DNA of 64,000 nt from Puccinellia tenuiflora (taxonomy: Eukaryota > Streptophyta > Magnoliopsida > Poales > Poaceae): the NCBI GenBank assembly GCA_012064385.1, contig QRDG01000416.1, positions 124,001 to 188,000 on the forward strand. Direction: 5' to 3'. Below, in pieces: positions 1-11,349 of this stretch. Numbering within the stretch: position 1 is the stretch's first letter; each line of letters starts with the position of its first letter. The notes beneath the pieces are model-generated. The model was not told where the DNA came from, did not search any database, and saw only the letters and a list, made by a program, of their open reading frames with translations. The position numbers were made by a program, and so were the translations under genes.

Positions 1-409
1 GAAGCAAATGACTGATATATGAAGTTGAATTAAACCCCTTAGCAACTTAAGCGTTATGTCGTAGGTGCAAGAGGAATTGTACATCTAAGTTTCAATAATC
101 CATTAAAGAATGGGTCATGTTACTACTTTCTAAATAACGTGTCTAGTTTCTCCTGAGACTAGATAGTGAACCATTGCTTCTTCTTTGGATAGGTCGGACA
201 AAGACCAAAAGCATGAAAATATAAGGGAAAATCTATTCAGAAGCAGCTACAAACTGGCAAAACTCCACCCAGCTTCGCAGGCCGTTCGATGGCGTACGGA
301 CGGACAAGTTCGGCCTGCTACTAGTTACTACTCCCCGTTCGTCCCCAACCCGTGGGCACTCCCGATTGATTCGCTCCCTCCACCGCGCGCCTCCTCCGGC
401 CTCCCTCCA
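1..409. other. No recognised feature
   Basis: No gene or element is recognised. The sequence moves from AT-rich to GC-rich near 250 and leads into the minisatellite that starts near 410. Confidence 0.4.
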
Positions 410-710
410 CCGCGTGCTACCTCCCTCCCCGGCGACCTCCCGTGCGCGCCGGCCCCGGCGACCTCCCGGGCGCACCGTACATAGGGACCTCCCGTGCGCA
501 CCGTCGTCCCCGGCGACCTCCTGAGCGCGCCGGCCTCGACGACCTCTCGAGTGCGCCGCCCCAGGCGACCTCTCGAGTGCGCCGTCCCAGGCGACCTCCC
601 GAGCGCGCCGTCCCTGGGGACCTCCCGTGCGCGTCGTCGTCCCCGGCGACCTCCTGAGCGCGCCGGCCTCGGCGACCTCCCGCGCGCGCCACCCCCGACG
701 ATGTGGTAGC
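410..710. repeat. GC-rich minisatellite, ~27-bp unit
   Basis: About eleven degenerate units share a GGCGACCTCCCGNGCGCGCC-like core with variable spacers of CCGTC or CGGCC. Because the unit length is close to a multiple of three, every frame on both strands stays open and gives arginine/proline/glycine-rich reading frames. These look like a by-product of composition rather than genes. Confidence 0.75.
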
Positions 711-1204
711 ACCGGCCGCCGCTGGTCCGGTAGGGAGGCGGCCAGCCGCGCGACGACGACGCACCAGCCGCAGATGGGGAGGCCAGCACCTCCTGCTTTG
801 ACCACGCTCTGCGCAGGCCAGCACCTTCGGCCGTCACCCACCTACACGACCTCGTTTGGATCTTGGGAACGATGGTGTGGGTCTGGGCTTGGATCTTATT
901 TTATTTTCTTGATTTATTTTTCGTTTTTTTGGTCATCTCCATCTCCATCCAGTTCCTATTGTTTCTTCATTTCTTCATTCGGTCTTTTTTAGTGTTGTCC
1001 CTGAAACTTGCATATTTCCTGATCCAGCTTATGCGTTGCACATAATATAAAATACAAAATATTATAAAATACGACCCCGATGACCGTGAATGACGACACG
1101 ACAAGATCTTCCACGATGACATGACACGTTGGTTACCGATGCCCGTACGACGACGACCCGAGTACGACTATTTCGACTACATTTCGTCCACGACTATCCT
1201 ATCC
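711..1204. other. Non-coding stretch, unclassified
   Basis: No gene is seen. The part at about 1070-1200 contains CCGAGTACGACTA-type text (GAC/TAC-rich) that resembles 62500-62640, inside the TGTAAC element at the right end of the window, so it may be a remnant of the same repeat family. Confidence 0.3.
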
Positions 1205-2240
1205 TAGATTTATAGAGTTACCAGCTCGTAGTGACAGAGTTACCACACTAAACTGATAAGTTACCCACCTAGTAGTTATAGAATTATCCACCCTAAACTG
1301 ATAGAGTTATCCACCGTAGACTAATAGAGTTACGATCTCATAGTGATGGACTTACCCACTCTAAACTGATGAAGTTACCGACCCGGCATTAATAAAGTTA
1401 CCATCCTAAACTGATGAAGTTACCCACCCAGTAGTGAGAGTTACTCATCCTAAATTGATGGAGTTACCCATCCTAGACTGACCGAGTTATCACCCCGTAG
1501 TGATAGAGTTATCATCCTAAACTGATAAGTTACTCACCCAGTAGTAATAGAGTTACCTACCCTATACTGATGAAGTTATCGCCCAATCGTGATGGAGTTA
1601 CCCGACCTAAACTATTGAAGTTACCACCCAATAGTGATGAAGTTACCACCCAGTAGTGATTGAGTTACCATCCAGTAGTGATGGAGTTACCAACCGTAAA
1701 CTGATGAAGTTACCGCCCAATCGTGATGGAGTTACCCGACCTAAACTATTAAAGTTACCACCTAATAGTGATGGAGTTACCCATCCTAAACTGATGGAGT
1801 TACCCATCCAGAAGTGATGTAGTTGTCAAGCCTAATCTGATGAAGTTATCGCCCTCGTAGTGATGAAGTTACCAACCCTAAACTGGTAAAGTTACCATCC
1901 AATAGCGATGGAGTTACCCACACTAAACTGATATACCCACCAAATAGTGATGGAGTTACCAATTACCATACAGTAGTGATGAAGTTACCCACCCAACAAT
2001 GATTGAGTTACCACCCAGTGGCGATAGAGTTACCCACCCAATAGTAATGGAGTTACCCATCCACTCAATAGTGATGGAGTTGTCCTAAACTGATGGAGTT
2101 AACCACCAAAAATTGATAGAGTTACCCACCCTAAACTGATAGAGTTGCCATCCAATAGTGATGTAATTACCCAACCTAGACTGATTGAGTTAACCTTTCT
2201 GGACCAATGGAGTTACCATCCATTGTATAGTTGCGTCCAA
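1205..2240. repeat. Degenerate ~22-bp tandem array (GAGTTACC array)
   Basis: Roughly 45-50 units follow the pattern TGATGGAGTTACCCACC plus a short variable tail. Two tail types alternate irregularly: CTAAAC and CAGTAG. Units differ by substitutions and small indels, so the array is old. It has no spacers of constant length with identical repeats, so it is not CRISPR-like. Arrays of short motifs are typical of subterminal regions of plant DNA transposons, but no terminal inverted repeat was identified here. Confidence 0.85.
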
Positions 2241-2252
2241 AATAAATCGTTG

Positions 2253-2312
2253 TGTGGGGTGGTAACTTACCTACTAGTGGCTGGTAACTTACGTGCTAGT
2301 GGCTGGTAACTT
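2253..2312. repeat. Inverted GGTAACTT units next to the array
   Basis: Three copies of GGTAACTTAC/GGTAACTTTT separated by CTAGTGGCT lie just right of the GAGTTACC array. They are the reverse complement of its AGTTACC core. A change of repeat orientation is a feature of subterminal repeats in some DNA transposons. Confidence 0.6.
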
Positions 2313-3190
2313 TTGGGTCCGAAAAAATTTTCGTCGAAACATATTAATATGGGATCTAGTTTTGAAGATCTCGACGCGACTAGTCCAACGGTGAAAACGG
2401 ATCATAAATCGCATAAACGGTTTGAGCTAGAAAACATTTTAAATTTTCGAATTTGGTATTTAATGCGAGATGGCATCAGCAGTTTTTGTTTTTAGTGCAT
2501 GCATGCGTGGTAGAGAAGAGAGCTCACGGTGGGTTTGCTTACGGATTTGCCTTTATACACGAACTCCACATGTGCTTAGTCCGTGCTTATGCTTTTGCCA
2601 AATTGAACCAGCTTATACGTAGTCGCGTCAACTAGAGAACCATAGTTCTCGCTGCCACCACTAAGTTAAGCCGAAACACGAGACGACTAATTGCTAGATC
2701 GAGTGTCGATCTGAAGGACCCAGTTACCATTGGCTCTTATTTCGTAGGATATGGTCTAAACCACTATGTACATGGACACAAGAACTTAACATCTACTCCG
2801 TAGAAAATTCAGTCCTACTCTCCAAGAATTATGGCCCTGGCAAAAAAAGATTCGGTTTCATATCGACACAACTTACCCTAATAGCTCTCAAGAAAACATG
2901 TGTTGTACAATCCGCTCTCGACTATGCAGGTCATACGCCAAACCGCCATTGATCAAGCGCCGAAGGTCGCCGCTGAAACCTGCTAAAGATCCTCTCCCCC
3001 TATGTTTTCTGTTATTTTCTTATGCAAACACAAAAGAAAATAATATGTGAAGGGATTTATAGGCGATGGTTGAGTGTCTAAGAGGTTTAGAAGAAGAATT
3101 CAGTTTGGAAGGCGCAATTTGAGTTTCTAAATCTATGTTTCGGCTTGTATTTTAGACAAGACATCAATTTGACCAGTCAAACCGCCACAT
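2313..3190. other. Non-coding stretch right of the array
   Basis: The first ~150 bases (GATCTAGTTTTGAAGATCTC and following AT-rich text) look like a repeat-derived segment I have an impression of from other Triticeae sequence, but I cannot assign it. The rest, up to a T-run at 3206-3222, holds only short chance reading frames. Confidence 0.35.
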
Positions 3191-3549
3191 ATTTTGGAAC
3201 TGAGTTTTTTTTTTTTTTTTGAGAGAGAAGGAACTGAGTTTGTATGTTCGGTGTCGATTGTACCACATATTTTGAAATCGACGGGCTCTGCCGGCGGGTC
3301 CCGTTATGGCTTCCCCAGGAAAAGGCACGCGTCTCCCGGCCCACGGCCCACCTGCCACATCGACACATCGGAGACGCCGCAATCGCCGAGCCTCTCCGGG
3401 ACTGGAGTGAGAGCGCTCCTGCCTAATTGCCTTGCCGACGAAGTATCTCGATCGTTCCCGTGGCGGTGGGCAGCACTCGAGGGTTTCCCTCCGCCAGGGT
3501 CGCCAAGGAGCGCAGGGGAGGCGGAGGGGAAGAGCCGAGGAGGAGGAGG

Positions 3550-5311
3550 ATGCCCGTGGAAGGCGCCGCCGCCGTGAGGATCAGGAGCGAGGAGATGGAG
3601 CGGGCGCCCGCGCCACCTTCCTCCAGGTACAAAATAGCCGCGGCATTTCCTTGCTGGGTTCGTTTAATTCGCGACCCCCGTCCGTAATCCTGCGGTTTTT
3701 AGGTCGGAGTGGGAGGGTTTCTCGCGCTGGGGTTTTTGCGAGCTCTGATTTGGGGGTGTCGATTTGCTTCAGGCATTCGAGATTTTGGGTGCCCGAAATG
3801 AACCGTGGAGCGAGTGCGTGTACCAAAAATAGATAGCTACTGTGTGCCTCGTGTGTTGAACTGTTCTGATCTAGGCAATTGCTAGCTGCGATTACAATGT
3901 CGAAGATGTTTCAAAAATTGGGGCCATTGTGTTACATGAAAATTGGAAACTAGGTTTCTCCTAAATAATGGGGGGTATGGGAACCGGCTGTATTTGTACA
4001 ATTCAAATGGTTCCAGCAGTAGGGGAGACATATTAAGGTTGGAAAAGTTGTAAGTTATGGGAAGTTCGACAGGATATGTTAGACAGATAGATTTCTGAAA
4101 ATTGTTTGCGTTGTGTACTGAATTTTCAGTTTGACGGAGAAATTCCGTGGTACAGTGTCCACAAAATACACTTGTTCCTAAGGTTCAAGTATTGAACTGC
4201 TGAACTCAGCCAGCCAGTCCAGTGAGTGTGCTTGCGTACATGCAGTTCCAGTCAGAAACCGCAACTAGTTGAACCTCTGCAAATCTGCATGCAGTTCAAC
4301 TAGCCACAACTTCAGAATTCAGCTTCAAGCATATCACAGCACAGCACATTTCTGTGTATCTTTTTGCTCATATCCATGCTGATGATGACTGCTTATTACT
4401 ATTCCTAGAACGTTGGTATGACCTTGTTTATCGCTATTGCATGGAGATTTGAGGTGCACATTTTGCTGTTTGCGTGCAGTAGGAGCAGGACGAAGCCATC
4501 TCTGGCCAAGAGCAGTGCCACGCTGGGGGCCCGGACTCCGGTTGTGGTATCTCGAGGAAGGTGTGGCAAGGAGAACAGGCACCATGGGTACCGGGGCGTC
4601 TGGCGGCGCAAGTCTGGCAGGTGGGCCTCTGAGATCCGTGAGCCTAACCACGGGAAGCGACACTGGGTCGGCACCTTCGGCACGGCCGTCGATGCTGCCA
4701 TCGCATACGACAGGGCCGCCATTGCCATCTTAGGCTCCCGCGCGATCCTCAACTTTCCATCTGCCATCCCCATCACTGCCGATGCCCCGATGCAATGCTA
4801 TCCTGCGTCTTGTTCCCCTGCCGCTGCCGCTACCACTGTTTTCGGTGAGCATGAACTGAAGCCGATGGCCACTGCATCTGTCCTCGGTGAGCATGGAGTG
4901 AACCCAAAGGTTGCCGCCGACTCTGTCTTCGATGAGCACGAAGTAAAGCCGATGCTCACTGCCTCTGTCTTTGATGAGCATGAAGTAAAGCCGATGGTCA
5001 CCGCCTCTGTCTTCAGCGAGGGTGAAATGAAGCCGATGGTTGGTGCCTCTGTCCTGGGTGAGCATGAAGTCAAGCCGATGCTGGCACACAGTGGTGGTGG
5101 CGGCACCGGGGTCGCTCACGATTGGGATTTTTCTTGGTCTAGGCAAGAGGAAGTGTTCACCGACTTTCTGAATGACATTGCCATGTACATTGGTGTCGAT
5201 CCTATCACTGAGAAACTGGCATTCCACCCTGACATCAGCATTGAGGATTACCAGGTCGATGGGTTGGAAGAAGAATTCGCTGACTCGCTGCTGTGGGCGT
5301 TGGGTGACTGA
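3550..5311 (+). CDS. AP2/ERF transcription factor, DREB-like (two exons)
   Basis: Predicted nuclear DNA-binding transcription factor of about 302 residues. Exon 1 is 3550-3626 and exon 2 is 4480-5311, with an 853-bp GT-AG intron; the splice joins codons cleanly (AG|T). One AP2 domain covers about residues 63-119, with YRGVW, EIREPN, WVGTF, AYDRAA and NFP landmarks. Counting in the AP2 domain, position 14 is Ala and position 19 is Glu. Classical DREBs have Val14/Glu19 and ERFs Ala14/Asp19, so this is mixed, closer to DREB by the REPN segment. Residues ~146-228 hold six near-identical repeats containing EVKPM. The acidic C-terminus ends LLWALGD and may be an activation region (inference). The start is chosen because the 25-residue first exon has a clean donor; the in-frame ATG at 4418 lies in the intron. 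No frameshifts or stops are seen. A decayed paralogue lies at 20725-24890. Confidence 0.82.
4838..5086 (+). repeat. Six 42-bp coding repeats in the AP2 gene
   Basis: Five 42-bp units and one 45-bp unit (the second) keep the reading frame, each encoding a variant of S-V-F-D-E-H-E-V-K-P-M-V-T-A. Units 3 and 4 are almost identical. The decayed paralogue shows at least four recognisable units near 21820-22010, so the expansion began before the duplication. Confidence 0.9.
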
Positions 5312-6235
5312 AACGGCAGCTGAAGGGAAGGGTTCAACTGATGAGATGGGAAATTAATTTTGCTGGCCGGAGTAGCTTCGTCTGCTGGTAACTGTTTGGA
5401 TCGTTTAGCTGGACACGTGATATAGGTCAATAGGGAGTTTTTCCTCTGCATAATATTACGTCAGTTTAACTCTAGTGGTATGTAGATGACCATGCTGTAA
5501 ACTGAATGTCTGAATCACCTCATAGTTTTCTCTAATTCAGGCAAGATGGAAACCAACATCTTAAAGCAGCTATGCGTTTGTTGTTAATATAAGACATTAT
5601 CTTGTTACACATGTAACGTAGTATTGTTTAGTAGCTGGCTTTCTAAAACTCTGCCATTGTGCAGCTGGAAAAACTATGCCATGGGGAGGATATATCAATG
5701 TTTGTCGCCTTCCGATTTGCATCATGACGCTGCACCACCACGAGCAAAAATGTAACGTATTCGGTTTTCGACTTCCTCACCTTGAACACCATGGCTGCCG
5801 ACCAACCTGCCACCCGGCTATCGTGACTCGTGAGGCAGGCCGCCTAGAGATGACATCAACGGACACCGCGAACACAGCTGCTTCCTCTGTGAAGGCCATT
5901 GTCCCCCTTATTGGCGAGCATCGACTTCAATTCTGGATGAAGACGACGACTTCGACGCTGTGCTAGTGCCACCGCTGCCGCCTGCCACCTCGCTACTGCC
6001 TGGTGCACGGCTTTGGCATGTGGCCGGTGTACACTGTACAGTTAGGTGGACACCGAACTTCCTCCCTCCGGGCTACATTAATATTTTGGGACCATTTCTA
6101 TACTTTGAAAGATAATTCCTTCAATGTATGCTTTTATGTACATAGTTTTTTATAAATAACATGTACTCCTCTTTATTTTTTATAACTAAATGTTGTATTA
6201 AATTTTTTAAAGTAAAGGACGAAGGAAACTAGTAG
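5312..6235. other. 3' flank of the AP2 gene
   Basis: The part to about 5740 is likely 3' UTR and downstream flank, since it is conserved in the decayed paralogue (22240-22685 and 24858-24890). From 5741 to 6060 there is a moderately GC-rich stretch with a 96-codon reading frame (5676-5966) that matches no family I know. After 6060 the sequence is AT-rich. Confidence 0.45.
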
Positions 6236-6238
6236 TCT

Positions 6239-6612
6239 CTTTTGGCTCACGGGTGCAGATGAACCCGTTGTGCAAAATAAATTTTTAACACATTTCAAAA
6301 TACCAACAAAATTCAAGCAAAAATTTCGAATGTTCGTATGAAAAATGGCTAGCCGTGCAAAAATGTTTCACATCGAAAAGACATTTTGTGTGGCCGGTAT
6401 AAAAAAGCGAAGAAAAAAATTATGTGTAGAGGCATTTTGAACACTGGGGATTTATCTTTATTACACCGGCCGCACAAAATGTCTTTTCTCCGTGATTTTT
6501 TTTGTACGAACATAGAATGTTATATGAACACCTGAAATTTTGTTTGAAATTTTTTGACATTTTGAAATTCGGTTTTGAGGGTAGGGGTTCATCCGCACCC
6601 GTGAGCCAAAAG
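6239..6612. mobile_element. Foldback MITE, 374 bp
   Basis: The ends are near-perfect inverted repeats beginning CTTTTGGCTCACGGGTGC on both strands; complementarity continues into the element (ACATTTTGTG...CACAAAATGT near the middle). TCT flanks both sides (6236-6238 and 6613-6615), a possible 3-bp TSD. No coding capacity. A 3-bp TSD would suit PIF/Harbinger, but the end sequence does not settle the superfamily. Confidence 0.75.
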
Positions 6613-6615
6613 TCT

Positions 6616-7422
6616 ATTTCGGTAGAATTGTGATTATAAAGATCTTCTTTAGATGAACACCAAGTGAAGGAAAAAAAATAGCAATTCTTGTTTTCTCGAT
6701 GGATTTTTTCTAGAACCGTTGGAGCTTATTCGCGTATTATTAAAAATCAAATACTATTAAAAAAATAAGGAAACAGGATCCTGAAGTACTCAACCCTTTG
6801 AATCTAATCCAGCGTGATTGGCATAGTTGCTTACAATATAAATAATTATGTGCACATATATGAATTTTCTTGTTATTTTAAACTCTTACTTAATACACTG
6901 CAATTGGAGAAGGTGCAAACATGTGGCAAAGGGTGTTTCGAGTTGAGGTGGCTGAAGAAAAAAAAAGGGATTTCAGAACGCTAAACAGAGCTCGACTATG
7001 AGACAAATTTACTAAATTTCTCTAATTTTTAGGGGCGACTAGACGCATCCAAATCCAAAGAATTACAAGAGTCATTCAAAGTCCAAAAATAAAACAAAGT
7101 AAAGACCAGCTCTAACGATAAATTCCCCATCCGCAAGACCAGTTCCTGAAAGGAAGGGGATCCAGCTCCCCTCCTCGACGCCGAATCAAGTTCGCGACCG
7201 CTGCTCGTCGCCGCGAGCTCCCCTCTACGTCTGGGTGCGGGCGAGCACGACCCCGGTACGGTTTGATCCCCACCCCTGGGCCAGCCAGACGCCTTCCTCC
7301 ACGTCTCACTCCACCGAGCGGCTGTCCGGCCTCACGCCGAGACCTTATCTGCCGCCCTTAATCCAACGGGAGCACGCCGGAACGCCTTCCTCTCAGACGC
7401 GGGTGATTAGATCCAGCGGAGC
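6616..7422. other. Flank and probable 5' region of the F-box gene
   Basis: AT-rich to about 7090, then GC-rich text (7100-7422) leading directly to the ATG at 7423. That composition and position suit a promoter/5' UTR of the F-box gene. No defined promoter motif can be supported. Confidence 0.35.
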
Positions 7423-7478
7423 ATGATGTCGGAAAGGAGAGACACGACCCTTTTCGAGGACTTGCTCGGGGAGATCAT

Positions 7479-9153
7479 TGCTAAGTGCTAGCAAAGTTGG
7501 CGGGGACTAATCTTCTTATGTGTCTTTAGTGCGTTCCCCGGCAACGGCGCCAGAAAACTGCTTGATGATTACTGACAGAGTTGGGTGGTGCCCCAAGCGA
7601 AGGCGTAGATGTAGCAAGTAGCAGTTTTCCCTCAGTGAAGAACCAAGGTTTAATCGAACCAGTAGGACTTTAAAATCAACAACGAGGTGAACGTCGACGG
7701 TCTCTGGCGCTTAACCGTGACGAACGTGAACCTGCACACACTCAAACAATTACTTTGCCCCCAATGGCGGGGAAGGTTGTCAATCTTCCCAATCTGCTGA
7801 AAACAAAGCGGTTAAACGTATAGTGTAGTGAAATGATTTATAAAAATGAACCAGCGAGCAAGGGATGATGGAAAGCAAGTAAACGAGGTTGTAAACAATG
7901 TAAAAAGATGGACCGGTGGCCATGGGTTCACTAGCGGTGTCTCTCCAATAAATAAAGTACTCATATGAAGGGTAAACAAATTACAGCTAGGCAATTGATA
8001 GAATTATGACACAAACTTAATCTAGCTATATCAAAGTGTTCATGGTAATATTCATGTAGGAATCAGAACAATGAACAAAGACCGCCATCCGACTGCATCT
8101 TTGTCTAAAAAGTCCACCTAGGGATCGCTATCCAGCCTGTCACCCATCGGTATTAAGTTGCAAGCAACAGACAATTGCATTAAGTAAGTGTATGATGTAA
8201 GCAATATTTATAATCACGTAGACATAAACATCGTTGTTTTACCCTTAGTCGCAACAGCACACCCTCGTCCTTAGACGTTTCTGTCACTCGTGCACAGGCA
8301 CAAAAGTAGGCATGAACCAACTATCTAGCATAAATACTCCCTCTTGGAGACACACGCAATTATTTGGCCAAAGCAACTACACACATCGGAGAGCATGCAA
8401 GAACATAAATTAACATATAAGAATCATGCACAATCTGATCATAACTTCATAATCCATCGGATCCCAACAAACACATCATATAGCATTACACATAGTCGAT
8501 CTTGATCATGTAGGGAAGCTCACAAGACCATAAATATGAAGCATAAGGGAGAGAGACAATCATCTAGCTACTGCCATGGACCCGTAGTCCAAGGTGGAAC
8601 TACTCACACTTCATCCCGGTGGAAGGCATGGCGATGTAGAGCCCTTCGGGATCGATCTCCCCTCCGACAGCTTGTCGGGAGCAGCTTCCGAATCTCCCCG
8701 AACTAGGGTTCGGGGTGGCAGCGGCGTCGGGTTGTGTTTCTAGGAAATAGTCGTCGCCCTGATGATTTTAGGGTTAAAGGGTTTTTATAGGCGTCGAGGG
8801 GAGCCTCCAGCCCAGGGGCGGGTCCTGGCCGCGGGCCCACCTCTGGCCGCGGCTGGGGGTCGCCCCTGGCCTGTGGGTGGCCCCTCCAGGTCCCCTTTGG
8901 TCCACGTCTGTATCTTGTCGAATAAAAAATCTTAAATATCCAAAAAGTTTCGTCCAATTCCGAGAATATTTACAGAAGTAACTTTTCTGAAATAGAAAAC
9001 AGCAAAAACAGGGAACTGACACTGGGCATCTTGTCAATAGGTTAGTCCGACAAAAAGCCTAAAAATGATGTAATAAGATAGTAAAAACATGTAACAATGA
9101 CATATAAGTAGCATTGAACAATCAAAAATTATAGATATGTTTGACACGTATCA
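7479..9153 (-). mobile_element. LTR retrotransposon remnant, Athila/Sabrina-like (TSD ATCAT)
   Basis: A 1675-bp insertion in the F-box motif. On the minus strand it starts TGATACGTGTC at 9153. The LTR runs 9153 to 7563 (1591 bp, ending ATCATCA), followed by a primer-binding site TCTGGCGCCGTTGCCGGGG (about 7535-7555) and only ~55 bp more, ending CA at 7479. ATCAT flanks both sides (7474-7478 and 9154-9158). Nearly all the internal region and the second LTR are missing. The LTR has a TATA-like CTATAAAAACCC on its minus strand near 8780-8791. It is about the same length as, and clearly related to, the LTR at 47760-49351. Confidence 0.85.
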
Positions 9154-9780
9154 ATCATCGACATGATACTTGTCCGGTTGTCGTCCAAGGATGTCGGCCG
9201 CTGTCGTGCCGGTAGCACGTCGTGGCGCAGTGCCACCTCCACTTCTGAATTCATGCTTGAGCACCACTACCGCCAGTCGTTGCTCCCCATCATCAACAGG
9301 TGCGGTCGGCCTGCCAGTTTTGTCGTCCTCTGCGATGCCGGTGACAGCGCATCCAGTCAACAGCTCTGGCCCTTCATCCCGGTCGGGCAAGAAAATCCAT
9401 TCCAAGTGTGACATTTGCGCTAGTTGTGATGGCTTCCTCATCAGATACGATAGATCCCGATCCCGATACTACATCTGCAACCCGGTCATCTGCAAGGAGT
9501 CTCTCCTACCGGGGCCTCAAGTTGGGAAAGACACCCGCAACAAAGTAATCGGTTTCTACCGACACCATCCAACGAGCCAAGGGTGCTCTGGGTATCATGG
9601 TCAGAAGGCTTCTCTAGATGCAGTTTATACGTCCTCACAGTGGATCTAACGAGCCAAGGCACGTTACAATCACAATGCCAGCAGTCTCGTCGCCTTCCGT
9701 GGAACAAGAATTACTCAAGGAGCTGTCCTACTCCCAACGACCAGTCCACCACTATGGCAGCCTGCATTGGTGTCCTCACT

Positions 9781-10897
9781 CAGGGCCGTTCCAATAAAAT
9801 ATTAGGCCCGGGGCATATCAAAATAAAAATGTTTGTACTAAATTTTTATAGTTTTGGATCTTAGTTTTATTATTACAATTATAATTTTTTATTTGGTTGC
9901 ATAGTTTAACCATGTATCTTGAAATATTACTTGGTGTATTTTTTGTTTGTACCAAATATCACTAAAATATATTAAGTTGTATTTTGTAGCAAAAGTCTAT
10001 TTTAGAGCAATATTTTCTACAATACATATTCCATATAATTTATACATAGTACGATAAATCTAAGGAATATCTCACGAAAAGTTTCTAGTGTATGATTAAG
10101 GAAGCATTTTTTATAAAAACTTATAGATTATATGCCGAATCAATGATAGTAACTATTTTTGGTTAAAATTGTATAGCAACTCAAAATTTAATAAAGTGTG
10201 CATGCTTTGTAATTGGTACAGAAACAATATAGATCACATTAAATAAAATGGTGTGGATTCTAGTTTGTTTGCATATGTAAAATTTATTATTTGATTGTAC
10301 TATTATACAATGTGCTTCATATAATCTCATGTACACAAGTCCCCTCCGGTTTATAAAATAAAATGTGTTGCGCAGAATTAAATATGGAAATCTATTTACA
10401 TTGATTTCGAGGACTTCATACCAGAAAGATTATGGAATGCTAACATAATTCTTGTCGCCGGTCATATTACTTTGTTTTTACATCCAAATAAGCTCGTGAT
10501 GTGTATTTACTTCTGCAAGTTAATCATTTTATTATGTAGAGATACTCCCCGTTTTGCCAAAATGTAAAACATGCATGATTTTTTACCGATCTTTAGTTCA
10601 CTTTTTCACCACCAATATCTATACCTAAGTATGGATTGAACTTGTATAAATAACATAGTTACATTTCGATGTGGAATACCTTTTTATATGTATTAATACT
10701 AATTTTTATTTATATTTGTTCGTTGCTGATCAGAAAAATTCGTTAATGCTTTATTTTTCTTATGGGGGAGTATTAAATATATTCTTGTGTGTAATTCATA
10801 CTAGCATAGTGATTATTATAAAAAAATCATTTTGGGCCTTTATCTTCTTGGTGCCCTGGGCGGTCGCACTTCTTGCCCGGTCTATGGACCGGCCCTG
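9781..10897. mobile_element. Non-autonomous hAT element (TSD TCCTCACT)
   Basis: The ends are CAGGGCCGTTCC (left) and GGACCGGCCCTG (right), inverted repeats with the CAGGG start typical of hAT. An exact 8-bp TSD, TCCTCACT, lies at 9773-9780 and 10898-10905. The 1117-bp interior is AT-rich with no transposase. It splits the F-box-associated domain between the residues of LHWCPH and FASDIMGDGG; precise removal with one TSD copy restores continuous coding. Confidence 0.92.
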
Positions 10898-11349
10898 TCC
10901 TCACTTTGCCAGCGACATTATGGGAGATGGCGGAGATATTATTGTGTTCGACACAGTAGCCGAGTCATTCCGGTCGATGCGCAGTCCTGCCCAGCCGGTC
11001 TTTTACATGAATTTATTCAACATGAAGGGAACACTTGCTTTCGGGGGCAGCTCGAATTTCGGTTCGGCCGGTGTAGATGCCTGGGTGATGCAGGATTACG
11101 AGGCTGAAATCTGGGCTTTTAAGTACCGGATTGACCTGTCAAAGGTGGAGGCATCACAGCAACTTTATTTGTCTTCTTCCAAATGGAAAAAGAAAGCACC
11201 ATATGATTCTTCGATGCATGGGTTCGATGATATGGTTGTACTCAACGAGCGTGAGCTGCTGATCATGTTTAATAATAAACTTGTGTTGCGATGTGACATT
11301 GATGGCAAGTTCTTAGGTATGGTGAACATTGGAAAGCATAAATATTGTA

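Noticed and set aside
233..992. Several overlapping Arg/Pro-rich frames as genes
   Set aside because: All are products of the 27-bp GC-rich repeat; all frames on both strands are open and none matches a family.
1205..2240. CRISPR-like repeat array
   Set aside because: Units are diverged and contiguous, with no constant repeats separated by unique spacers, in a plant nuclear sequence.
4418..4479. ATG at 4418 as the AP2 gene start
   Set aside because: The preceding bases are an intron with a good acceptor (GCGTGCAG at 4472-4479), and exon 1 at 3550 gives a clean in-frame join.
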